From Coccinella septempunctata (Eukaryota > Arthropoda > Insecta > Coleoptera > Coccinellidae), in contig NC_058190.1 in NCBI RefSeq assembly GCF_907165205.1, positions 1,992,001 through 2,056,000 of the forward strand: DNA of 64,000 nucleotides. Reading direction: 5' to 3'. The position numbers and the translations under genes were made by a program. How positions within the stretch are numbered: position 1 is the stretch's first letter; the number at the start of each line of letters is the position of its first letter. Below are positions 24,292 to 37,200 of this stretch, one piece after another. Under the pieces are notes generated by a model. It saw only the letters and a program-made list of their open reading frames with translations, was not told where the DNA came from and did no database searches.

Positions 24292-24563
24292 ATTATATGT
24301 ATGAGTTTTTTCTTTGGTGTTATTTTCTAAAGGAAGGTAGATATACAAAATGTTATATTTCAAATATGTACTTGGTTTTTAATAAGCTGTACCAAAAAAA
24401 AGGTTATTTTAATCGAAATAGACGTAATTTTCCTATATTTCTTATTTTTTCCCATGTGAATGACATGCTATTATGTCAGAATTGATAGTAAGAATTATGT
24501 TAATTGCACAGTAAAAAACTGATAGCAAAAACTTCTAACAAAAGATAAAATCATTAAAAACAA
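24292..24563. other. Convergent 3' ends of GMPPA and the collagen gene
   Basis: Only 272 bp separate the two stop codons. No canonical AATAAA is visible for GMPPA right after its stop. On the minus strand only AATAAG-like variants are seen (near 24440). Poly(A) sites therefore probably overlap or lie further out. Confidence 0.4.
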
Positions 24564-27500
24564 TCAATAATCATATACATCTGTTTTGGCTTGATATTCA
24601 CACGCAGGTACAGCTGAAATAAAAGAAAACAGAGTTAATTGAAAGCTGCTATTTTCGACAAGGAAATAAACAACTTTGATTTTTGACAAAACTACAGGAA
24701 GGAGCATAAGATCGAACTAAACTGCAGTATGACATGACGTCAGCAAACAGAAGGAAAACAATCCTAGATTTTACTGCAGACATTCGTTATGACGAATTTT
24801 CGTATGAAATGGAGCTTGATATTCAGATTCTGATGAAACAAATATATGCTTCGTGAATAAATGATGATAATGATGATAAACTTGTTACTTTTATTTGACA
24901 GTAAAGTTAAAACCGATATGGCTATGATCAATAATACAATATAGATTAGACTAGCAACGAAGTTAAAAGTTAACCATAGAAAGCGTGTCGCCATCGAATG
25001 GGAGTAGCGATAGCCAGATTTCGCTCTTATTAGAGCTCATCAGTACCGCATAAGTCTACTTTAAATGAGTATTTGCGAAACACTAACTCTAAAAGTTCTT
25101 TTAGAGTTCAATGTGTACAGTGCATCCCAAATTGCTTTATTTTGGCTGTTTCTGGTAGTTTTAGACTAGATAGGTAAATATGTTGTGAGGAGTCCTGGGC
25201 TCGATTTTCGTAAGAGTCCATTAATGGACTTCAAGACTTTATTTGTCTTGAAGATATAACCAAATATTTTGTCGATTTCGAAAATGTGCCGTAACTTCTT
25301 TATTTTAAAAAATATCTAAAAACGAAATACGACAAACCATATTCAATTTTTTGTATTTCCTGTTCTAAGGGTAGAATGATATTCGCGGCAGCAATATACG
25401 GGTGGGAGGGAATTATACACCCACCAAATTATATATGAATCAGTATAATATGAAAAAATAAAATATTTTTTCAGTTATTATTGAACAACTTTTTTTCCTA
25501 AATTTCATCACCCTGTTTCTCAGAAGTTGAGACTTTTATAGGACATACGTTCATATCAACTTTCTTTCTTGAAATAAGACAAAGAATCACCCCCTTAAAT
25601 ATTATCATGTCTTCAAGGAACACCCTGTTTAAGCTATATCTTGATTTTTGGGCCAAAATTGCGATATCCCGATGTCTTCTTCCGTTTTAAAAAGTGCTGG
25701 GGAGTACAAAAAGGCATCGAGTACTTTCACGAGCTTTGGCACAGCTTCCTACCGAACACTACCTACTTACAATACTGAGCTGATGATAAAGAAGGAGAAA
25801 GTTTACCATAACTATTATTACAGAGACATGAAAATCTCTCACCTTCCGGTCCTACAGATCCTTCGGGTCCTCGGTCGCCTTTATCTCCATTCATACCAGG
25901 TAATCCTGGGAGGCCATATAGTCCTCGCTACCTTTTAGAGCATAAAAAAAAACATTGTGAGAGAAATAATATTGAAGACATCTTTATAAAATTTACTACA
26001 TGTCTTTTATCCATCAAGGTACACTTTTTGATGTACAAAAACCTTCCTTTTCAGTAACTATCGATAATTTTTGAAGACAAAAATCAAGTTATCCTGAATA
26101 AATGACGTTTTGACCTGGAGCATATAGTACTCCTCCGTCGAGTGCCAGGGAGATGTGTAACACTGCACTGTACTAATGAGGTCCAATAATATCGAAATCG
26201 ATCTACAGTTTATGTTCAGATGTTTCAGCCTCTCTGGGAATTGCTACGCTTGCATTAATGGAACGACAATTCTTTGAATTGTCGTCTCCATTTCAGAAAT
26301 GACGTTTTTACAAACATTGAATAATTGGTGTGGCCGATATACTTGAGGTTTATATTTGGATTTGGAGATAGGTTGGCCTCTCTGATGGAATCTTATTTGT
26401 GTGAAAGAGTATGTTCTGTAGAGATCGAGCAATCTCGCTCATTTGAGTTCTGTGCAACATCTGGTGTTCCTCAGGGCTCTAACTTGGGACCTTTGCTGTT
26501 TCTTCTCTTTATTAATGATATTCTAAATGACACTGACATTTTGATTTTGATGTTCGCTGATGATTTAAAGCTATTCACCAGAATATTCTCTATTACTGAT
26601 TGTGTTAGATTGCAGAGGGCGCTCGATACTCTCTTGAGATGGTGTGAAAGGAATAGGCTGTCGTTGAATGTTTCCAAGTGCCATGTAATGTCTTACACTA
26701 AAAAATGTAATAAAATTCTTTATAATTATCGAGTCGATAAACATGAATTATCTCGTTTAACTGAGTACAGAGATTTGGGGGTGCTGTGTGACAGTCAGTG
26801 CTCATTTGTACCACACTTGAACCAACTTATTTCTTCTGTCAGTAAAACTTATGGATACATTATTCGTAATGGTAGGCGCTTCAACAACTCGAACACGTTG
26901 ATAATTTTATTTAATAGTTTTATTCGTAGCAAATTAGAATATTGTAGCATCATTTGGAGACCCATATATAGTTGTCATAAAAAACGAATTGAATCAGTAC
27001 AAAGAAAGTTCTATAAGTATCTAGTTTGGAGAGAAGATGGTGTCTATCCAAATATAGGTTGTTGCAATGATATGTTACTTGGTAGATTTGGAGCTGAGCC
27101 CATAGAACAAAGGGTCAAAGTAAAAGCACTATTGTTTATTTATAAGATTGTGAATAACCTAATAGATTGTAGTGATTTGATTGAGCATCTTCCCTTTTTG
27201 GTTCCCCGATTGGGCTCTAGGAGTGATGCTGTATTTTACTGTAGGGCGGGTAGAACAAACGCCAGTCTCAGATCACCAATTAATTTCATGTGTAACCTAT
27301 TCAATTCCATAGCTGGCAAATGCGATTTATATAATGACTCTCCCCGCTCTATAGTGGCTGCATTTATGGAGGGGATTGGTAATGTTAACCAATTATTAGA
27401 ATAAGTTTTTTTTTTTTTTTTTTTCATTGCTCTCAATATTTTTAGTATACTTTCCTGTAATTGGGTTGTTTGACCTGTTGGAAATAAAGTCTTATTATTA

Positions 27501-30500
27501 TGACTTTAGCCTTGCGGCTTTCACACTCCTCTCCAGAGGAAAATTCACTTATCCCAGATATCTCAGATATCAAAAGGATTAAGCTCTGTTGGAGCCCTTT
27601 CCAGGTTTTCGGGCTCGTGGTGGTGGTCGGGTCCGGGTCGCTCCTCGCCTCCCTGCTGTAGGTTGGATTCCTGCTCCACCCGCACTTCCTGTCGGAGCAG
27701 ACGGTGTTCCTCTGAATTTCCCATGTACTTGCGTACAGTTCTCGCCGTTCCCAGCAGTACCGCCTTCTGCATGACTTTATAGATATTTTCGTCCAACTGA
27801 AGCTTCCTCAAGTTCTCTAGCAGTTTCTTCGGTATCAGGCCTGTAGATGATATGACAATAGGGATGGTCTTGATATCTTTCAGCTTCCACTGTCTCCTGG
27901 TTTGTTCCTCGAGATCTCTGTACTTCGAAATTTTTTCAGTGTGCCTATCTAGAAGATTGTTATTATTTGGAATCGCCACATCGATGAATAGTGCTCTGTC
28001 CTCATCCTTATTGAGCAATATGAGGTCTGGTCTATTGTGGGTTATTTTCCGGTCTGTAAGAACCGTGCGATCCCAGTAGAGCTTGTGATGTTCATTTTCC
28101 AATACAGCATCTGGATGGTAATTGTAATAAGGAACCTTTTTCGAACTCAGAAGTTGGTGTTTCAGTGCCAATTCTTGGTGAAGAATCTTGGCAACGGCAT
28201 CATGTCTATTTTTGTACTCCGTGCCCGCGAACTTCTGACATCCCCCGGTGATGTGCTGGATAGTTTCATGTGTCGCACAGCCATAACGACAGCTATCGTC
28301 CGCCACTGAGGCATCCTTGGCGATGTATTTCATGTAATTTCTTGTTGGAATCACCTGATCCTGGATGGCGAGCATGAAGCCCTCTGTCTCAGGAAACAAC
28401 CTTCCGGAAGTCAACCAGTAGTTCGACGCAGATATGTCGACGTAATCATGGTTGACCTCATTCTGGTGCCTCCTATGCAGAGGTTTGCCAATCAGTTTCT
28501 GCATTTTACTTTCTGCAGAGTGTTCGACGGTTTCCAAGTGATCCTGGTGTAGCTTTAACGGTGTGGAAGTATCAGCAACACAAACTACTCGATGGAGTTC
28601 TGACGAAGCTGCCTTGCTCAAGAAATATTTTCGAAGTCCTTCAATTTCCTGGGACATACGGTTGGACAAATCAACAATTCCTCTACCCCCAAGATGTCGT
28701 GGTAGCTCTGTCCGTTGTATTGAGCTTTTGGGGTGATGTTTATTGTGTTTAGTCAGCATCGTCCGTATTTTTCTCTGTAAAGCTGCTAAATCGGTGGTCG
28801 TCCAAGAGATAATACCAAATGAATAGCTCAGCGCCGAGCAAGCGTAGGTGTTAATCGCTTTTATCAGGTTCTTGCTGTTAAGACCAGTTCTCATTATCCT
28901 TCTCAATCTTCGGGTAAACTCCTCCGTTAATTCTTTCTTCATCTGGGTCTGATTGATTTTTCTTGCCTGTTTTATGCCCAGATACTTGTATGTGTCTCCT
29001 TCCTTCAATGCTTCAATTTCTGCACCTTCCTTGAGTTTGAACGTACCATTTTCCATTTTCCCTCTCGTTATGTTTAGCAGTCGGCATTTTTCTAGTCCAA
29101 ACTTCATTTTGATGTCTTCCGAGAATCCTTCCACCATTTTCAGCATCAGTTGCATTTGTTTTTTGGTAGATGCGAAGAGTTTTAAATCGTCCATGTAAAG
29201 GAGATGATTCAGTTTCATCATAGTTCTACTGCCGCTCTTGATGGAGAATCCGTAGTCCGTAGAATTCAATCTATGAGACAAGGGATTCAGGGCCATGCAG
29301 AACCACAGAGGGCTCAGCGAGTCTCCTTGGAAAATTCCGCGTCTTATTGGAATAGGTCCTGTTGTAATGGAGCAATCTGCTGCTTTCATTTGAAGACTAG
29401 TACGCCAGGTTGACATGGCGTTTTTAAGGAACTTAACAATATTTGGATCCACCTTGTAAATCTTCAAGATCGTCAAGAGCCATTCGTGAGGTATAGAATC
29501 GAATGCTTTTTTGTAGTCTATGTACGCAGCGTAAAGATTCCTTCGCTTGGAGAACGCTTGATTGCAGATAACTGAATCTATTATTAGTTGTTCTTTGCAC
29601 CCTCGGCTGTCTTTGGTGCATCCTTTCTGTTGCATGGCGATGATGTTATTCCTTTCGCAATGGTTGTAAATTCGGTTCGAAATGCACGATGTGATTAATT
29701 CGTACATCGTTGGAAGACATGTGATCGGTCGGTACTTGGATGGGTCTTCTGTATTCCTTTGGTCTTTAGGTAACAGGTATGTTGTGCCATGTGTAAGGAA
29801 TACTGGCATTCTTTCAGGATTTTCAATGACATCATTTATTGCGGAGGTCAATTTGTCATGCATGATCCAAAGTTTCTTGATCCAGAAGTTCTGTAATCCA
29901 TCAGGCCCAGGTGCTTTCCAGTTGTGCAGTCCTCTGATAGCTGATTTTACTTCTTCAATTGTGATCATGTCATGCTGCATCGGCTCATATTTTATAGCTT
30001 CAGATTTTTCATCTTCAATCCATCCGGTATTTCCATTGAACTGAGGTTTCGTTGATAGTTGTTCGGTCCAGAATTGTTCAATGGCTTCCTTTGGTGGTAA
30101 CTTTCCATTTTCTCCATCCGACGATGTGAGTGACCGGTAGAAAGATTCTTCCGACTTTTCGAATGAATTATTGTCTCTTTTCCGGCTATAATTGCTTTTA
30201 TATCTCCTCAGGCGTTCTGCATACAGACTTAATTTTTGCTTCAGAGTGTCAAGGCAATGGTGTGCTGTAGCATTCTCCGTCTCTCGTTCGGTATGTGTTC
30301 TGTTTCTATCGATGATTTCTTTGGCAGCTTTCACAACCTTCCTTCCGCGATTCCCGTTCAAGTACTCCGTCAGTCGTCCAATGTCTCTTCTTAGCCTTTC
30401 TGTTTTGTGTTGAAGACGTTTCTGCCATGCTGGCGCGTGTAATTTGTGTAATTTTGGACCATCGTTGTTCGTTCGGCGAATTTTTGCCCCCATGGTTTTC

Positions 30501-31170
30501 GCTGTCGTTAGCGCTGCACAGTGAAAAACTAGATGCAGATATTCCAATGAACTTCCGTTCTGTAGGTATTCAGGTAAAACGTCCTTATTCAAGATGTCGA
30601 TTATAAGTGACAGTTTCTTGGATGTATTGAGTCGTGGAGGTGCTACTCGATGAAGAGGATCTGTTCCTTCCAGTTCGGCAAAGTATCTCCTCATGTCAGA
30701 GTCAACTTGTCGGTGGAGCTCTTCCCTATCGTCCTGGTGTTCAGGCTCACTTGCGTTGCAAGATGGACTTTCAGTATCAGTTTCTTCTGCCTGTTGTTGC
30801 CCCGGCATGTGAATTTCATCAGAGGTGTTGGTGTTATTCTCTATTGTAGGCGGACGCTGAAGTTCTCGTTTGATTGCGTCGATTCGGGCCGTAGGTATTA
30901 GTTCATTTCTCAGAATTACGCGGTACTGGTCTGCCACTCGTTGTTCAGTGACATTGAGATTTGGGTAGGCGTTGCAGAATTCCTCATGGAGCCTTTTTCT
31001 ATAGTTGTTCGTGTTCTGCCCTAGTCCCGTGATGGAGTTATATATGCGCACAATAGTTTCATTCATGGACGTTGTCCACTTCATGCGCTTTCTAACTAAC
31101 CCCGCTTGGGTGAGCACTGGCTGAATATCCTGCGCAGGCCATCTACCAGATGGCTGCCAGGCAGGCCAGA

Positions 31171-31206
<36 letters not shown>

Positions 31207-34200
31207 CGAGAACTAAGCACAACGCTTATGTGGCACAGCTCTCTTCCGAACACTAAATACTTATATAATACTGAGCTGATGACTAAAAAGGCCAAACTTT
31301 CCCATAAATATTACAGAGACGTGAAAATCTCTCACCTACAGATCCTTCGGGTCCTCGGTCGCCTTTAGCTCCCTTTATTCCAGGATATCCTGGGACGCCA
31401 TCTAGTCCACGCTCCCCTATAGTGCGTGAAAAAACATTGTGAGAGAGATAATATTGAAGACATCATTATAAAATTTACTACATGTTTTCTATCCTTCAAG
31501 GTACACTTTTTGATGTACAAAAACTTCTCTTTTCACTAACTATTGATAATTTTTGAAGACAAAAACCAAGTTATCTTGAATAAATGACGTTTTGACCTGG
31601 AGCATATAGTACTCCTCCGTCAAGTGCCAGGGAGATGTGTAACACTGCACTGTACTAATGAGGGACAATAATATCGAAACCGATCTACAGTTTATGTTTA
31701 GATGTTTCAGCCTCTCTGGGAATTCCTACGCTTGCATTAATGGAACGACAATTCTTTGAATTGTCGTCTCCATTTCAGAAATGACGTTTTTACAAACATT
31801 GAATAATTGATGTGGCCGATATACTTGATAAAAATCCATTATTGAACTGAAAACATATAATATTTTATGATTTTCAAAAACATGACAAGATAGTGTTTCG
31901 CTATCACAAAAGCATCTTGAGGTGGGTGAAAGTAAACTTGCCAAACAGTTTATATCTCCATAAATATAAGATGGAAAACCCGTAAGGATAGCATGGGCTG
32001 TGAAAATGTGTACATCACAAAATGCATCGATCTTGATGCATAAATGACAAATACTATGTACCTACCAAATTTTGTACGAAGATGTCTACAATATTATTTC
32101 AGTTACTATATAACAACTTTTTTTTCCAAATTTTATCATCCTGTTTCTCGAAAGTTAAGATATTTATAGGACATACGTTCATATGAATTTTTTTCTTAAA
32201 ATGATGATTCAAAGGAATCACCTCCTTATATTATATGCCTTTAAGGAACACCCTGTTTAAGCAAAATCTTTGATTTTTAGGACGAAATTGCGATTTCTCG
32301 ATGTATTCGTCCGTTTAAAAAAGTGCTAGAGAGCACAAAAAAGACATCAAGTGCTTTCACGAGAACTAAGCACAACGCTTATGTGGCACAGCTCTCTTCC
32401 GGACACTAAATACTTATATAATACTGAGCTGATGACTAAAAAGGCGAAACTTTCCCATAAATATTACAGAGACGTGAAAATCTCTCACCTTTCGGTCCTT
32501 CATATCCTTGGGGTCCTCGGTTGCCTTTATCTCCCTTCATTCCAGGATATCCTGGGAAGCCAAATGGTCCAGGCTCCCCTTCAGTGCATAAAAAAAACAT
32601 TGTGAGAGAGACAATATTGAAGACATCTTTATAAAATTTACTACATGTCTTCTATCCATCAAGGTACACTTTTTGATGTACAAAAACTTTCCTTTTCAGT
32701 AACTATTGATAATTTTTGAAGGCAAAAACCAAGTTATCCTGAATAAATGACGTTTTGACCTGGAGCATATAGTACTCCGCCGTCAAGTGCCAGGGAGATG
32801 TGTAACACTGCACTGTACTAATAAGGGACAATAATACCGAAACCGATCTACAGTTCATGTTTAGATGTTTCAGCCTCTCTGGGAATTCTTTGAATAGCCG
32901 TCTCCATTTCAGAAATGACGTTTTTTCAAACATTGAATAATTGATGTGGCCGATACTTGATAAAAATCCATTATTGAATTGAAAACATATATTATGATTT
33001 TCACTACATGACACGTGTTTTGCTATCACAATAGCATCTTGAGGTGGGTGAAAGTAAACTTGCCAAACAGTTTATATCTCCAGAAATATAAGATGCAAAA
33101 CTCGTAAGGATAGCATTGGCTGTGAAAATGTGTACATCACAAAATGCATCCATCTTGATGCATAAATGACATGTTTTAGTACCTACCAAATTTTATACGA
33201 AGATGTCTACAATATTATTTCAGTTATTATACAGGGTGTTTCATGAGTCGTTGGCCATAGCCCAATGGTGAATGCAGGTCATCCAGGCCTTTTCAGAAAA
33301 CTTGCTTGTTTTGTTGCTATTAGTTTCGGAGATACGGGGTAATATAATATAATAATAATATTTATTCACCATAAATTATTCACAATATAAATGAAAATAG
33401 AGCAAAATGCATGAACAAATAGATGATATCACAGAAGCTCCGGCTCAGGAAGCCTTCGCTTGTACGTGATGTTGTAGAAAATTCGCCCCTGATGATGAGT
33501 GAACAAATGGTTCACGCAATTTATCCAAAAAATACTTATACTACTATTATACTTTGAACTGAATACCGTATTTTTTTTCGTTTATTTATGTAATCGTTTT
33601 TTTCATGTTTTTTCGTATTATATATATAACTTTTTTTTAATCCACACCCCCACCTGTGGTTAATGAAGTCGTGTAGTCTCTGCCTTCCATAGGATATAAT
33701 CCATTTTTCACACCTCTTTCTGAACATATTGACATTGTTTATCCGTAAGATGTTAGCAGGAAGCTGATTAAAGAGTTTCGGCGCAAGATAGTCACAGTGA
33801 CGCTGTCCTATAGTTTTTGCACACCTAGGTACGCTCAAGAAAACTATCTTAGTTCGGGTATTGTGACAGTGTATAATGGGCTCAAAATCGATTCTGGACT
33901 TTTTAATATTCACCAGCATATTCAAGGAGAATAGTTGTCTCACATCGAGTATTCCGGAATCCCCGTGAAACCTAGCGTTAGAGAAGGTGAGCGGTTTACT
34001 ATAGATTACCCGTAGAATCCATCTTTGAATAACACTCAATTCCTCCAGGTGAGTATCACTAACACCCCCTCAACCCACAATTCCATATGTCAGCTGCGAT
34101 TGGACCAACGCAAAGTAGAGCAGTTTAAGGTGTTTCAAATCTAGGTATTCCTTTAAATATTTTATTTTATACGGCACACCTCTCAATTTATTCACTATAT

Positions 34201-37200
34201 TTTTTATTTGTAGGTCCCACCTCATATGTTGCTCAATGATCACACCCAAATACTTGACCGATTCTGCTTCCAAGATGCGAGAGTCAGTTCCGGCCGACAA
34301 ACACCCTATGGATGGCAGTTCACTGGAGTATGAGCAAAAGGGTAAGTATTTTGTTTTTTTTAGGTTGAGGGTGAGCGTGTTGTAACTGAACCAATCCTCT
34401 AGAATTGTAAGGTCAGCTCCGGTTTCTGATTTCAAAGTTTCCCACGAGTCGGACTCACAGAGTAGTGCAATATCGTCCGCAAAACTAAGAATTTTCCCTT
34501 TGATTCCGAGATTCAATAAGCTGTTAATATATATTGTATAAATAACAGTGGCCCAAGTACAGTACCCTGTGGTACTCCATAGCTCACATACCTGGGTCCA
34601 CTCAGCTCATCACCGATATCCACCCTCTGCTCTCGATCAGTCAGATAACTTCTAAGTAAATCATATACTTTCCGTCTGAAACCATAGTTGTCCAACTTCT
34701 TTAGTAGTTTCTTATGATCGACAGTGTCGAAAGCCTTAGAGAGGTCAACGAAGACGCATAAGGATGGTTTACACTTGTCTAGAGAACTGTAGATGTGAGA
34801 TGTCAAGTGATAGAGCGCACCTTCCGTTGATTTTTTCTCCATGAATCCATATTGACGCTGTGAAATAATCTTATATTTGAGACAGAAATCTGTCATTCTC
34901 TTATTCAATATTTTTTTTATGATTTTTGCAATGTTTGATATTAGAGATATTGGTCTATAGAATAGAATAGAATAGAATATCTTTATTCACCAATAATAAT
35001 TGTTAACAAAACAATGAAGATGGGAAACGTCATACAGGAAAAAAATAAACAAAAACAGAGAAGATCAACATTCACTGTTACTCTCCAGGAATTCACTAAC
35101 AGTGTATGGCTCTAGTCGTAACAATAGGCTGTAGACCTCTTTTCGAAAACATTTGAAGTTATCAATTCGACGTATTTTGGATGGTAGTTTGTTATATAGT
35201 TTTAGGCACATATATGTACAATTTCTTTCCGTCAGGGACAACGTATGTAGAGGGTACAGAAAAAATTGGTTTCGGGTCCTGTATGAATCACTTTTCCTAA
35301 ATTTGTCGAAAAGGTTCCTATTTTGGAACAGGAACTGCAGACATCTATAGATGTAGATGCCAGAAAGTGTGAGAATGTTATTCTTCCTGAATACGCCACG
35401 GCAGGATTCCCGGTACCTCAGGCCAAAAAGAACCCTAACGACCATCTTCTGGATGTAAAAAACCATTTTCACATGTCGACTATTCCCCCAAAAATATATA
35501 GTGCTATAGTTCTTCATTTCCAGTTTATTTCCGCCCTTGAACAGAGGTTTCACAATACCAATTTTTAGCCTCTTCGGAAAGTACCCCTCACTAAAACAAC
35601 AGTTTATCAAGTGGGCCAGAGGGATTTTTACCTCATCAGATATATGTTCTTTAAAGTTTCCGATCTTATGTTATCATGGCCAGAGGATTTTTTTTTGTTT
35701 TACTTGCATTATTGTCTTATGCACTTCTTCGATGTCCGCAAGCATTAAGCACATGGAGTTCTGCACAGTCTTATCATTATCTTTATAGTTTTCAGGGATT
35801 TTGATTTTTTTTGCGTATTCTTGGCCTAGTGAGCTATAATATGTAATTATTGAAGTTGTCCGAAATTTCTCCTTTGGATTCCAATAATGTACCATCCATC
35901 GATCTAATTTTGTCAATTTTTGTTTCAGGCCTGGACCGTTTACATATATAATCCACGCAATCCCAAAGAGCCTTGGACTGGTTGACGTTATCTCTTATCA
36001 ATTTTTGTGCAAATGTTCTTTTCGCGACATTTATTAGTTTAGTTAATTTATTTTTATATTTCACATATTCCATCCTCAAAAGTGAATTGCTGGGATCCAT
36101 CTGTACGGCTCTATATAATCGTTGTTTTTCGTTTATTGATGTGAGAAGTCCGTTAGTAATCCATTTTTTACTTTTAATGTTATATTTGTTCAACCTTACG
36201 TTTCTTGTATTTTCGGCTATATGTTTGTTAATTTTCTCAATGAACTCATCAGTCATAGCATCTATATTTTGTGAACAATAGAATTCTTCCCATTTTTCCA
36301 TTCTCAATGCGGTCCTAAGTGCTGGATAATCAATATATTGTCTGCAACCATCATCCACTCTAGACATATCTGCCGACTTCCGACTCAAATCCACTGTCAA
36401 AGCTATTGGATAGTGGTCCGTAATGGAACAATGGAAAATATACGACTGTATTTTCCTATGAACCTTTGTTCTTACGTGAAAGTGATCAATGCAAGTTTGA
36501 CTCTGTGGTCGAGTGACCTCATTGATGTATGATTCATAACCAAACGCGCTCAAGATGTTCTTATATTCCTCGTTGACATCCGAATCAGACAATAAATCTA
36601 TGTTTATATCTCCCGTTATTATATGCATGCTACTTCCTTTTACAGTTTGTATATACTCTTGTAGGTCTACGTTGAACTTTTTTGGACATGAACTTGGAGA
36701 TCTGTATATAGCTGAAAGGGTTATTTGTTGTGATTCAACCTCCGTAGAGACTTCTAATAACTTAAGATCTCCTAGGTTTCTCACTTCATGGGTGAAATGG
36801 ATGCCATCTTTGATATATACTAGGACCCCCATCATTCCTGCTTAATACGCCTTCATTATATAATGTGGTAAAACCATCAATCTTCTGTACGTGCAAGTCA
36901 TGTACGAGATATGTTTCAGATAGAACAATAATCTGAAACTCCAGCGCAACCCCATTCAAAAACAAAACCAATTCATCCATATTCTTCATTATACTTCTTA
37001 TGTTCAACTGCAGATGGTGTTCGTTTCTGTGGTGCAAAGTTTTTTGAATCAGTTATAATCTTTGCTAGAATTGGTTTGTTATGATATTCTCTTACAAATG
37101 GATCTATTCATGAACATTGGCCGGAATTTGCGATAGCCATAACTCTGGAATGCATGGTCCGATTTCGATTAAATTTTGTGGGTTCATGAAATATCAATAT

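Larger units (their letters stand above)
33346..37040 (-). mobile_element. Non-LTR retrotransposon (LINE B), near full length, APE endonuclease type
   Basis: It runs on the minus strand from the endonuclease start near 37037 to an ATT-rich tail near 33350 (GTGAATAAATATTATTATTA). It is itself interrupted by LINE C at about 34957-35505. Confidence 0.8.

Noticed and set aside
24764..24994. Hydrophobic 76-codon minus-strand frame as a membrane protein or extra collagen exon
   Set aside because: Low-complexity Ile run, no splice sites in the needed phase, and the collagen frame closes without it.
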